Positions 1 through 11,345 of a stretch of DNA of 64,000 nucleotides are shown piece after piece (within the stretch, counting starts at the first letter, position 1; each line of letters opens with the position of its first letter). Below the pieces are notes generated by a model. The model ran no database searches, was not told the origin of the DNA, and saw only the letters and a list, made by a program, of their open reading frames with translations. The stretch spans positions 33,646,029 to 33,710,028 of the forward strand of contig OZ023275.1 of assembly GCA_964007475.1 (NCBI GenBank), given 5' to 3'. The DNA comes from Hybos culiciformis (lineage: Eukaryota > Arthropoda > Insecta > Diptera > Hybotidae). The translations under genes were made by a program, and so were the position numbers.

Positions 1-1
1 C

Positions 2-1051
2 ACAAGATCCATTATTAAAACAGAGCCTGGATTAGAGCATTCTCATCAAACACATCGAACTGCAAGTCCGTCAACGAATCAATCACGTCAACTTCCAAAA
101 CAATCTTCACAGCAACCATCTGAAGAGCCGATAACTAAAAAAATTCGCCTTGATGAACGTGATCCAGGAATTCCAGTAATTAAAAGTGTTATTGGTGGTG
201 CTGTACAAATTCATAATCAATCCGCTTCTTCCAAAACTAAAGAGTGTTCATCTCCAATTCAATTGAATGAACAAATTACTCTGAGTAAATTAAATGCAGA
301 ACCAAAAAAGAATCCGAAGGAGGTGGCAAATATTTTAGCAAATCGAGGTATAATAGTAACTCGAAATAATGGAAAACCAATTGAGGCCTCTGAGGCAACT
401 ACTGAAAAAACTTCAACAGCAACACAAGAAGCTGTTCAGAAATTACAAATGAACAATTCAGTTTCAATAATATCAAAAAAAAAGGCAGAAGATGCAAATT
501 GCGTTGATGACGATGAAGATTCTAATGTGTATCAGTGTTCCGCAAAGGGATGTGATGAGAAATTTCTTTCTACTGAATTACTCAATAGACATATGCTTCG
601 AGAGCATAAATTTCCAGATAAACCTTCTCCTAGTTCTGTACCAGCTGTTCTTGTTAATAATCCGCCTCCACCACAAGATCCTCACGCTAGAAATCATATA
701 AAAGCTTTCAAATGCAAAGTTTGTCCAGCTTTGTTTTCAAGTCAAACAGGTCTTCACGATCATCAGTGGCGTGCTCATAAAATAGCACAAGCTTCTCCGG
801 ATGAATTAGGAGTTCCAATTGTAGATTTATCTAATGAACAGACAAAAAGAAAATTAGCTGCTCTAGGAATAATGAATTATATACCTCTATCTAATAAATC
901 GGGCCAAAATATGTATGGATTTCCCATTATTTCTGTTCAAGGATCATCAAATCCAGCAATTTGTAATATCATGGGATTGGGAGCAAATTCAGTTCTTTCT
1001 TTAGGTCCTGTTAAAAAAATTGGTCCTATAAATTTGAATGTTAATAAATAA
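2..1051 (+). CDS. C2H2 zinc-finger protein, C-terminal part
   Basis: The frame is open from base 2 to the stop at 1049-1051, so this is the 3' coding part of a gene that begins before the window. The first start-like codon (263) is a TTG inside the open frame and is not a real start. Two C2H2 fingers are visible: C-x4-C-x12-H-x4-H at about 529-606 and C-x2-C-x12-H-x4-H at about 707-778. Near the 5' edge there is an IKTE motif, which fits the sumoylation consensus, and a basic KKIRLDE stretch. The rest is low-complexity Ser/Gln/Pro-rich linker. Paired fingers in a long disordered protein suggest a nuclear DNA- or chromatin-binding factor; that is inference. I do not recognise the orthologue. 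AATAAA-type signals follow in the AT-rich 3' flank. Confidence 0.8.
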   Translation, partial: TRSIIKTEPGLEHSHQTHRTASPSTNQSRQLPKQSSQQPSEEPITKKIRLDERDPGIPVIKSVIGGAVQIHNQSASSKTKECSSPIQLNEQITLSKLNAEPKKNPKEVANILANRGIIVTRNNGKPIEASEATTEKTSTATQEAVQKLQMNNSVSIISKKKAEDANCVDDDEDSNVYQCSAKGCDEKFLSTELLNRHMLREHKFPDKPSPSSVPAVLVNNPPPPQDPHARNHIKAFKCKVCPALFSSQTGLHDHQWRAHKIAQASPDELGVPIVDLSNEQTKRKLAALGIMNYIPLSNKSGQNMYGFPIISVQGSSNPAICNIMGLGANSVLSLGPVKKIGPINLNVNK

Positions 1052-4000
1052 ACTAAGCAAATATTTTAATTTATAAAATTACTAAAATAACAGTAACTAT
1101 CAGAAGGATCAATTCAATTTAAATAAGTAATGAATTTAATACATATTATGTACGGCGTTTTTTTTGACAAATATTACGAAAATATCAAATGAAAATAATG
1201 CGCTCAATATCTAATCCATATTATTTTTTATTTAATATTAAAAGAGTAAATTTCGAAGTTTTATTCAAATAAAAATAAAATTTTACTAAATTTATCAGAA
1301 TAAAAATATGTTTGAAATGAAATTATGAAATTTAAAAATTTTGACTAAGAATTTAATCTTTAAAGGATTGAATGAAAATAAGAATTGTTTTGTGACTTTT
1401 AACATTTATTTCTCTTTTTAACGCGTCATTAAAACGTCATCGATTGTGATCGATCTCTTCTCAACATATAATCAAAAATATGGATTGAAAAATTTTCAGA
1501 ATTATCGCGATTAAAGAATGTTTTCTCAAAAAAAAAAAAATAACATGTTTCAAAACAAAATTTTAAAAGATTGAGGTAAAAAAAAACAACTTAATTCCCA
1601 AATTTCTTAAATTTAAATAATTTAACTTCGTCGTTACTTTAGCTTTAATTTTTTTTTAAATTTACATTTTAAATGTTTTTCGCGACATATTAAAATAGAC
1701 GCACATCATAAACACTTTCTAAATCTAAAGGATCTGTCAAAGGACACACCTTGAATTTTTATATGTAAATAATTAAATTAAATTTACATTATCAACTTTT
1801 TTAAACTTAAAGAATTAAGAGCTTGAAGAAAAAAAAAATAAATATTATATAGTCACATTTTTAAAAAAAAATCAGCATCTCAATGCGTGATTCTGGTCAC
1901 CACAAGCTCGTAAAAACTTTAAATTTTCGTACATCATACACGTTTTGATACCAAAATTTATATTATTACAAATAAATAAAACAAAAATTTTAAATCAAAA
2001 TTTTTGTTAATTAATTTACTGAATTTACTAAATGATTTAAAAAACAAATCTTTATTCATATCTAATGAGATTAAGTTTACCGATTTTTATTTTTTATTTT
2101 TTACATTTACGTATAATTTTACAATAAAAGAAGAAGAAAATATAAATTATTTGAATAAGAAAAATATATTTTATAATTTTACTGTATTATATTTTTAATA
2201 AAATTATCAAAAATACACCTATCAAAATAAATATACAAATAATAAAGCCCAGAATTTTAGAAATAATACATAAGTTGTCAACACATATAAGAAGAACTAA
2301 AAAACATTAAAGAATAACTAAAACTTTATTTAATGGCTTACAAAAAAAATCCAATTGTATGAAACAAACAATATTATTAAGTAAAATGAACTGCGACAAG
2401 GACTAATCTATAATAAATTATATACATGCATTATAAAAAAAATTATAACATTGAAGACAGATAAAATTGTATACCATTTTATTAATTATAGGCCAATAAT
2501 AATTAGTTAAATTTCCTATTAAATGTAATATGATAATATTATTAACTTTTTTTAAGCAATATTATTATAATAATGTAAAAAAAAAAAACAAAAAATTGTC
2601 AATATGTTTGTATACATACATTATATAAGTGTTACTTAGAACTACTTAAAAAAACTTAGTTAAAAATAATATTACCAAAAATTACTCAAGAAAATTTTTT
2701 TTTAAATCATACAATACATATTACACAGTGTACATAATGAGGCACTAGAGTAAAAAAGGCACTTTAATGTTATCCTTTTCATGAATACATTCATCTTCAA
2801 AGCTTAAATAGTTAAAAATGATAAACTATAGTTATAGTTTTAATAATTTGATCTCTAATTTATTAAATCAAGTAACTATAACGTCTGTACGTAAAATTAT
2901 ACAGAATTGCGTAGAAATTAACAAGTAGCCAAATCAGATAATTTTATTTCTTTATTTATATTTATATATATTACTCTAGTGCACTAAATTAATTATTTAT
3001 GAATGAATGAAGAATATAGGTACTCAGTAGCAAAAATAATACGATAGGTGTAGGAATATGTCTATGAATCACTAACTTATCTGCCTATGTTTATGTTTAT
3101 ATATGTAATATTTATGTTAATTAATTAAAAGTATTTTAAATACTCCTTATGAAACTGTAAGTTCGCTGTTATGCTTAAATGATAAAATTAAAAATTTAAA
3201 TACAAAATTCATGGAAATAAAAATATTAAAAATGTAAGAATGTAAACATTTATTGTAAATATTAGTGTAGGTACCTATATAACTATATTGAACTTAGAAA
3301 TTAATTAAAAATGTAAATAAAAATTTTTACAGATAACACAGAAATAAATTTTTTTTTTTAATTATTTTTATAGAGACGTACATCTTAACCATTAGAACCG
3401 TAGGAAACATGGAAACAAGTAAATTTCTAAATGAAACTCATTTCAAACAGTTTTGAAAAAAAATATTAATTATGCAGTAAAAATTAATAATAATTGATTT
3501 AGTTCGACTTCATATAGTTTAGCAGAATTAATTACAAAAGATTTCCTTTATATATAAATATCTATCTGAATATGAAAAAATTAAAAAAAGAACTTTAATT
3601 GTCCAAAATGTGTGAAATTTTAAAACTTTCTTTTTATCGAAGTTTTTACTTACATATAGGTATATAAAATTGTGTTTATTAATATGTTAATGTTTTTTAC
3701 TTACAAATCTATTTTCCGTTCTTCCGATCCAAGTAGAACACCATCCACACTAAGTTTTATCGAAATTAAAATTATAACATTTTCTAGATTATAATAACTC
3801 ACACATAATATTCACAATGAATAACATAAATAACATTTAATAATACTTCAATAATTGTGTGCCTTAAACTAATGAGTAAGGAAAATTACAAGCCTTGATG
3901 ATTCTCGGCTTAACTTAATTCAGAAGGAATACACCTTTCTAAGGTTCTTATTCCTTCTTAAGTAATAATTTTTGATAGGGTAAAGGTCGTCCCTTCGAGT

Positions 4001-4672
4001 TTCGCTTACTACTTTTCGAGCGGGATTCAGGAGTTTGCGATCTGCCCATTTAAACTGTTTAAGGAAAGAAAAATGCATCATAGTTGCTTTAAGTTGTAAA
4101 ATATTTTTAATAACACCTGATCAATTTACAAGTTTTTGTTTTATTTAATTGTCCACATCATCGATGTGTATATGGATCTGTAACTGCCTCATAAAATTTA
4201 TGTAAATAAAATATCTTAATTCATAATGATAAAAGTTTATCTACATGTTAACGATATGGAATATATCAACTTAAATTTTTTTTAAACTTATTTAAAATAA
4301 ATGAAAAAAGTTCGATGTTTTTTTTCTTTTAAAAATTTATCTAAGTACAGGTATTTATAGTAAATATATAATTTATAATATAATATTTAAAAGAAATTTT
4401 AGGTTTAGGGAATTTTTAAGTAAAAAAAAAACGTTTTTAAACTTAACTCAAATTTTAAAGATAATTTTTGGTGAATTTTAAGTAAGTGTTTTTTTTTTTT
4501 TTTGCCATAATTGAAAATGTAATATTAGTTCGATTGAAACAACTTGTTTGCAAATTTGTATTATGTTCTTATGTCGTTGTTCTTATGTAAGTTGAAATTA
4601 AATTTGCTTGATTTCAACCTTACTGTTCTCCAACTTTTAAATTTTTTTTTTTTTTAGACATTCATATTTCTC
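1052..4672. other. AT-rich non-coding region
   Basis: This holds the 3' flank of the zinc-finger gene and, from the right, the 3' flank of the minus-strand TPRG1-like gene; the two genes converge here. I see only A/T homopolymers and no convincing coding or RNA feature. Short ORFs such as 2004-2198 have the composition of random AT-rich DNA. Confidence 0.6.
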
Positions 4673-7199
4673 TTAAAAACTAAATTTTCCACGACATTTA
4701 AAGAATCCAAAATCATTTTTATTATGAATCACAGCACCAATGCCAACATAATTTTCCATTAATATTGGCCCATCTTCAAAACAACACTCAAAATTTATAC
4801 TTTCTGGATTGGAAGCTGAAAAAACACCAACCAACGCATTGTACAAACTATCAAATGAATAACGATATCTAATTTTATCAAATTCTTGTTTTTCTGAAAT
4901 TGACATTGTTGGATCTAAAACATTTGAAGAAATTTGGCATTATTTAATTTTCTATAATTTTTTATGGAATATAAACTTAATTTGGAATGGATCGGAATAA
5001 TAGATTGCAAATAATTGTAAGACTTAAAATACTTAAATTAATAAAACAGAAAAAAAAACTATTGAATAAATTTGAAATGTTCTGCAAATAGTTTTTAGTA
5101 TTAGATTCTAGTTAATAATATAAAAACACAACGCATCATCATACCATTAAAAGCATAAAGCGGATGATCCTTGATTGTTTTCCATGGAATATTTGCTATT
5201 GGATTCCAAGAATCAATTATTGATAGTGGTTGACCCCTATTCCATAAAATTCGAATTCCTAAATCCTTTTTTTCTCTGAAATAAATTTTTTTTTATACAA
5301 ATTGGATTTATGGCTTAATAGAATAATGTAGTCTTACACTGGACGAAAACATGAAAAATCAAAACGTTGTGATACTTCAAGTGGTGGAGTTGGTGGACGA
5401 TTAGCACCCACAGCCTGTTGTCTTCTTTTTCGATTTGTTGCTGATGGGAAAAAGCTAGTACATATCAAAGAAGCTATGCCGTTTGTAATGCCTTCAATTC
5501 GCCTAATAAAGAAATTGATTAGTACGCAATTTAAAGTAGTATTTTCATGTTCATATATTTTTAGTGTATGCTGACTACAAATTTTGTTAGTGAATATTCA
5601 AGTTATCTTGTATTTAATAAGATACTTACGGAACTAGAGATTTCTTAGGGTATGTCAATTTACCCCGCAAAACAGTATCAATTTGGCATAATTGAATTTT
5701 GAAATATTTTGAAATTGTTAAACCTATGAAATCATATTTAACTTCCAGTAAACTTTTTGATGTTAAAATGTACAATTTTTCACGCTCATGATCCCAATGA
5801 CTTAATCTATAAAAAAAAAGCATTTTAAATACTTTCTTAAGGTCTATGTAAGTAAAATAATTATATATATTGGAAGAATTATTTCGAATCTTGTAAAAAT
5901 ACGTGTAACAACAAACTGTGGTAATATTTTAACAACAAATTTATGATATTCTTAAATAATGCACAATTTTAAAATGCAACTGAATTCGATGTTTAAACAG
6001 CTAATTTTACTTTTATACAAACTATTTTTTAAGTTAAGTAAATCAATTTTTTAGTTAATAAATTGAATGAATTCATTCAAGCTATATTGTTCAATAAATT
6101 AAAAAAATACTGGAGCTGAAAATTGATTCGTGAGAACCTCAAATCGGAATTTTCAAAATATATCTACATTAATTAAGAAAGCGTCTCAAATTAAACGATG
6201 TATGTTTAAATACTAAATTTTTATGAAATAAATAAAATAAAATTTGACAACGATTCCATACATTTTAAGACTAGCATACATTTATTTGTCTTATATATAA
6301 AAAGTTGAAAAACAGGAACCTACTCAGCTAATAGCCAACTTCCTAAAATACTTAAATCATTCTCTGGTCGTAATATTTGATTTATACAGTCATTTATGGC
6401 TTTTTCCAATTGACCTGATCGGAATGAAAAAAACGTTGCTGTTGAACCTGTTACTTGAAATGGTAAATTATTATCATCATGATCGGCGCCGGTATTATCA
6501 GTTACATATGCAGTATTGATTTTTTTCTCATCTAAAAGTAATTTAATAATTATTTTTGGAATATAACGTTTAGATATGTTAATTATATATTATTTTTTTA
6601 TTTTTATCAATTGAATGGTTAAGCGATAAAGCATTAATAGAAATTTTTTTATATATATTATGCTGATTCATAAAAAAAAACATTGTATTATCAGATCAAA
6701 AGACCACAATAGTTCCAATAAAACTTCATTTATATAATTTTGTCTAAATCTATTCTCCAGAATACAAAAAAACTTATTCTAAAATGAATTTTAATTTTCA
6801 CAGAAGAAAATTAAAATTGTGAAACAAAAGTCAATTGAGAAATCTTTTTTAAAAAATTAATTTTTTTTGAAAAATCAATAAAGAAATTAAATTTTTTAAC
6901 ATTTAAAGTTTTCGGTTTGTTTCCTTCAATTTTGTTCTTAAAATTTAAATTAGACATCATTCACCTTCGCTGTCGATTACATTTCGGTCTATGCTGCTGC
7001 GTTGTGACGGATTCGATACCACATCAGATCCTGTCAAAATTGCACTTTGTTCCAATTTATTAATTCGGTTCCGAACTATATTCAAGTCGTTTTGAGGTTC
7101 ATCAGTAGAAATTTTCAATGTTGCCCCAGCAAATTCATAAATAACATCATCTTGCTCCAAATCTTGAGACAATTTTGAACTTTCATTAGCTCGGTACAT
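4673..7199 (-). CDS. TPRG1-like protein (hSac2 domain), six exons, complete
   Basis: Six exons with canonical junctions join in frame to 385 residues: 6965-7199, 6324-6531, 5630-5806, 5338-5502, 5145-5275 and 4673-4914. The start is the ATG at 7199 and the stop is at 4673-4675. The central part matches tumor protein p63-regulated gene 1 proteins (hSac2 homology domain): exon 3 has SHWDHEREKLYILTSKSLL and VKYDFIGL, and ends in a PKKSL-like motif; exon 5 has SWNPIANIPW before a DHPLYAF motif. Vertebrate TPRG1/TPRG1L proteins are about 270-275 residues; this one has about 100 extra N-terminal residues, acidic and polar, with no signal peptide. TPRG1L is a presynaptic vesicle-associated protein in vertebrates; the insect role is not known to me. 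Exon phases agree at every junction, which supports the model strongly. Confidence 0.88.
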
Positions 7200-7674
7200 T
7201 TTTACGTTGTATTTTTTTTTTGTTAAAAAAAAAATTAATTACATATAATTTAGTTCTTCTGATTTAAATTTTTTTTCTTCGATCTTTAATTTAACATTTT
7301 ATGACTTTGATCGAAAATTTATTCAAATGTATTTTTATTATTTCATCAAAAATATTTTTTAGAATAAATTTCTAAAGAAAAATTTGTTTGTAGAATGAAA
7401 GCTCGAGAAAATATGAAAATGTAATTAAAAATGTATTACTAAGTTAATATTGGGAAAACAAGTATGTACACAAGACTACTCTATATTAAGATAAGATACC
7501 ATAATTTATATTAAAAAATCAAAAGACACACATATTATTGTGTGAAAATTTGAAAGTGTAAAGTTAAAAAAAGATATAAATGAACATACGTCATGTTTTC
7601 TGCCTTTACAACAAAGACACTCTGTCGTAACTCTCTAAGAAGTAAGAACACTGTAAATTTGAAAAGTGTAATAT

Positions 7675-8560
7675 TTTACAAAAGGCGCCGTGACATTTGT
7701 CCGCGGGACATTTGTCCGCGATGAAATTTGTATGGAAAACTTCGCGGACAAATGTCATTTTGCAAAATGTCATTTGTCCGCGATTGATTTTTCAGTTTTT
7801 TTAGCGGACAAATGTCATTTTGCAAAATGTCATTTGTCCGCGATTGATTTTTCAATTTTGGAGATACTGCAGATTACGTGAACCACTCAGAATCGTCTGA
7901 AGCTTGGAAAAGGGAAGAGGGGTAAAGTCCCCCCAAATTGTTCATACATTTTGTATATGCAATTTTTTTTTTTTGCCCGATTTGCCCCTTAAAGAGAGGG
8001 GGGTGGGGGGCGGCGGGCGGGCGGGTGGACTGGTGGTTGGTCAGTGGGATTTGCGGCTGACGCCGCAAATCCCACTGACCAACCACCAGTCCACCCGCCC
8101 GCCCGCCGCCCCCCACCCCCCTCTCTTGTTGTGCCGATTCTGATTGGTTCACGTCATCTGCACTTTAGCCTCAAATTTTTAGCGGACATATGTCATTTTC
8201 CAAAATGTCATTTGTCCGCGATTGCTTTTTTTAATTTTTAGCGGACAAATGTCATTTTGCAAAATGTCATTTGTCCGCGATTGATTTTTTAACTTTTTAG
8301 CGGACAAATGTCATTTTGAAAAATGTCATTTGTCCGCGATTGATTTTTCAGATTTTTAGCGGACAAATGTCATTTTGCAAAATGTCATTTGTCCGCGATT
8401 AATTTTTATCGCGGACAAATGACATTTTGGAAAATGTCATTTGGCCGCGGCGGACAAAAGACATTTTGAATCGCGGACAAATGTCATTTTTATGTCCGCG
8501 ATACAAAAACAAATCGCGGACAAATGTCCCGCGGACAAATGTCCAACCCCCTTTACAAAA
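7675..8560. mobile_element. Foldback-like element, family A, with 9-bp target duplication
   Basis: The 868-bp element at 7684-8551 is flanked by an exact 9-bp direct repeat, TTTACAAAA (7675-7683 and 8552-8560). Both ends carry the inverted repeat GACATTTGTCCGCGGGACAT, preceded by G-rich terminal bases. The arms are tandem copies of a unit of roughly 60 bp that is itself palindromic (GCGGACAAATGTCATTTTGC and its complement), at about 7742, 7803, 8180, 8240, 8300, 8358 and 8410. The centre (about 7868-8163) is a different inverted-repeat segment with a GC-rich hairpin. There is no transposase. Nine-bp duplications are typical of Mutator-like and Drosophila FB foldback elements, so a foldback/MULE-type origin is inferred. 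It lies just upstream of the TPRG1-like gene. Confidence 0.85.
7992..8127. repeat. Perfect 66-bp-arm GC-rich palindrome
   Basis: Two perfect 66-nt arms separated by the 4-nt loop TGAC form a hairpin-capable palindrome. It contains the runs GGGGGGTGGGGGG and GGCGGGCGGGCGGG. It sits inside a further imperfect inverted repeat (GCAGATTACGTGAACC near 7868, its near-complement near 8145). Its base composition is completely unlike the surrounding AT-rich DNA. It forms the centre of the family A foldback element. Reading frames across it are symmetric artefacts. Confidence 0.95.
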
Positions 8561-9566
8561 CTCTGTTTATAAAAAGCTTCATAAAAAAATCTTTTTTAAC
8601 CAATCATCGGTACAACTTTGGAAGAATAGGGTTTTGCTGGAAAATATTGATACTTTTTTTTTAGAATTTGAATACTTTTTAACTAAATTCGGAATTCCCA
8701 GAGCCCCCAAGAATAATTGTAATGTTTGATCCAGGACAAACATTTCAAAAATTCAATAAGTATGGACACTTTATGAGTTTTGAAATGCTATAGATACTAA
8801 AAATTTTAATATTTCGTTACTAATTTTAATGTAATTAAAAAAAACACTCTCTAAATCTGAACTAACAGTAATAATTTATTTTCGTGCTGCTGAAAATTCA
8901 TCAATTACAGTTTATAGTAAAAATGTCGAAATTTGTGTTTTTATTTTCGTGAAAATTATATTAGGGGAAAATTATTGAAATGCGCATGGCTATAAAATAA
9001 ATACTTTTAGAACTTTTTAAATTTTGAACTTCAAAAAAGGCTGATTACAGCAAAATAATAAGTTTTAGAAGATCAAACAATTAAAAAGGAAATACTACAT
9101 GTCTGTATTCCAATAAAAAATCGCATGCAAGCCATAAATTCGTTCGACACAATATATAAATTAAAAAAAAAACCCTACTGCAGTTCGATATTAAATTCAT
9201 ATAAATAAGTATAGCAAAGATGATTTTTGATCATTGATATCTTAAATGTAGATTCAACAAAGAAATGTGAAAAATTAAATAACGTATTAAAAGTGTTATT
9301 TTTCAGTATTATAACTATGTACATATATATTATGTATTTATTTCTTAAGCTTTGTACATTAAAATTTCCTAAATGAAATTACAATGGATATAAAAAATTA
9401 TAAAAATATTTTTTTTTATATAATAATATTAATATACTTATATGTAAATTTTTACAATTTTTATATATCTATTTAAAGTTAAATCACTTATTTAATTAAA
9501 AAAATAATTTAATTTTGTGAAGTTAAAACTTAAAAATAACTTATAAAATTAATTATACAAATATTT
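8561..9566. other. Non-coding, AT-rich
   Basis: No coding segment or structured repeat was recognised. It separates the foldback element from the 3' end of the minus-strand membrane-protein gene that ends at 9567. Confidence 0.5.
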
Positions 9567-9735
9567 TTATTCATAAACATCTTTATGTTCTCTGACAGCA
9601 AGCAATAATAAAAAAATTGAAACACTTGTTATGAAACCTGCTACAACACCGGCAGCAATACCTGATCTTCGAAATAAAATCAATACGAATACAACCATGC
9701 AAACTACTAGCAACAATAAAAATGGCAGCAACGGA
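9567..9735 (-). CDS. C-terminal exon of a multi-span membrane protein, truncated by the gap
   Basis: Reading the minus strand from the gap edge gives 55 residues ending in a TAA at 9567-9569. They contain two hydrophobic segments, a Leu/Val-rich one (VVCMVVFVLILF) and a second after a short RRSG turn (GVVAGFITSVSIFLLLLAV), then a charged tail REHKDVYE. Codon use and the two clean membrane segments argue for a real exon. On the far side of the gap the minus strand reads TTTGTAG into the Ns, which could be the acceptor of this exon. I do not recognise the family. The plus-strand ORF through the same place is a shadow. Confidence 0.6.
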
Positions 9736-9935
9736 NNNNNNNNNNNNNNNNNNNNNNNNNNNNNNNNNNNNNNNNNNNNNNNNNNNNNNNNNNNNNNNNN
9801 NNNNNNNNNNNNNNNNNNNNNNNNNNNNNNNNNNNNNNNNNNNNNNNNNNNNNNNNNNNNNNNNNNNNNNNNNNNNNNNNNNNNNNNNNNNNNNNNNNNN
9901 NNNNNNNNNNNNNNNNNNNNNNNNNNNNNNNNNNN
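9736..9935. other. Assembly gap (200 N)
   Basis: Exactly 200 unresolved bases, a common placeholder length, so the true gap size may differ. It interrupts the minus-strand membrane-protein gene. Confidence 0.99.
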
Positions 9936-10922
9936 CTACAAATTTTTACAGTGTTTTATGAATTTCTTCTATACAACAGATACTATTCATAACATTATGG
10001 ATGTACACATAATTTTCTTTTCTAAATATAAAAATTTGCAAAAAAAAAGAAAAAAAAAAATTTTTTAAAAGAATTAAAAAGAAAATAAATTTTTGAGACT
10101 ATTTTTATATTAACAATAGGTATACACACGTTTTATATATTTTCTCTTGTATTTTATTCGATAATTTTACTTCATGGTGAGTTCTATTTTAGTGGATTCT
10201 TCACACTCACAATACAATAAATTAATTTTATAATTGTTTTTTTTTTTTTTTTTTTGTGAATTTCTTACTCAATGAGGTAGAAAGTTGTTTGCAAAAAATA
10301 AATATTATTTTTTTTATTTACACAAAAATTTTGAGTAAATATTGTTGTAATTCGCACAGTTTTTGTAAACAAATAATATAAAATTCGAAATCTAAACAGG
10401 TTTAAATAAACTATTCACTTCACAAAAAAAAAAATTCAGTCTATAAGAATAAGATTAACAAAAATAATAAATTCAAAACTCTGAAATATTTTTAAAACCA
10501 GGATCCACTCGAATTTTTTAACTATAAATTGAAGTATGTATATCCAAAATATCCAGTTTTATATTCATGTACACAAAAAAAGAATATCAATGTCCTACAA
10601 TTAGTTCCTTTGTACGTTCTACTTTATAAGTCCAAAATATAAATTTCCGAACATTGATAAATAAGCTCATAATTTTATATCTAAAAAATTAAATAAGGAA
10701 AATATGAACTCCGGAAAAATTTATCTTATTATAAATACTCCTTTGTATATATTTAAAAGATTTGATTTTATAAACGACATTGCACCTATTAATAGAATTA
10801 TTCCAATTTTATTAAAATTTCTAAATTATTCTAAATTCTAAAGAATTCTATAATTTTATTCCAAATAAAATTCGAATTTTATATTTGCTAATCATATTAT
10901 ACATATTATAATTTTATAGAAT
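9936..10922. other. Non-coding, AT-rich
   Basis: No gene seen. The first bases may be intron of the minus-strand membrane-protein gene. The rest is homopolymer-rich. Confidence 0.5.
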
Positions 10923-11345
10923 ATATAACTGGCTGTCCCGGCAAACCTTGTTTTGCCACATAAATATTTTTCTTTTTTCTATATTAATACTTTAGATGCT
11001 CGTTTAGATCTTAATAAAATAATGTTATTAATTTAATTTATAATTTTCGCAGTTCTTCGCGGGTTAGTTAATTGCGATTGTATATGGATGGAGGGATGGT
11101 TTATGACACGCCCGTACCCGAAAACCCTTACACAGTTTTCCCGAATTTTGTCGCGATTTTCGTGGATTAATAACGATCAGATTTGAAGGAGATACATTTT
11201 ATTTTTAATTTATAGTTTTCTTGGTTTTTCGTGGGTTACTCGCCGTCGGATTTAACGGAGGGACCATATTTGAAGAGGGATGAATTTCGCGGTTTTTATA
11301 GTTTTATAAATTTTGACTCTCCGCGAATAAATTTGTCCATTAGAA
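10923..11345 (+). repeat. Dispersed-repeat-like segment (CTGTCCCGGCAAACCTTG type)
   Basis: This block is more GC-rich than its surroundings and starts with GGCTGTCCCGGCAAACCTTG followed by TTTTGCCA, a type of sequence I associate with interspersed repeats in insect genomes. Internally a similar phrase recurs (TTCGCGGGTTAG near 11056 and TTCGTGGGTTAC near 11227), suggesting a partial tandem structure. It has no coding capacity. Family assignment is uncertain. Confidence 0.4.

Noticed and set aside
7874..8241. Overlapping ORFs on both strands through the GC-rich region
   Set aside because: They are frame artefacts of the 66-bp perfect palindrome; the two strands give the same Gly/Arg/Pro-rich peptide.
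7740..8460. Regularly spaced direct repeats resembling a CRISPR array
   Set aside because: The units are palindromic, the spacers are themselves copies (GATTGATTTTTCA), the context is an insect genome, and a 9-bp target duplication shows a mobile element.
9631..10068. Plus-strand ORF crossing the gap
   Set aside because: It runs through Ns and is antisense to a convincing two-TM exon on the minus strand.
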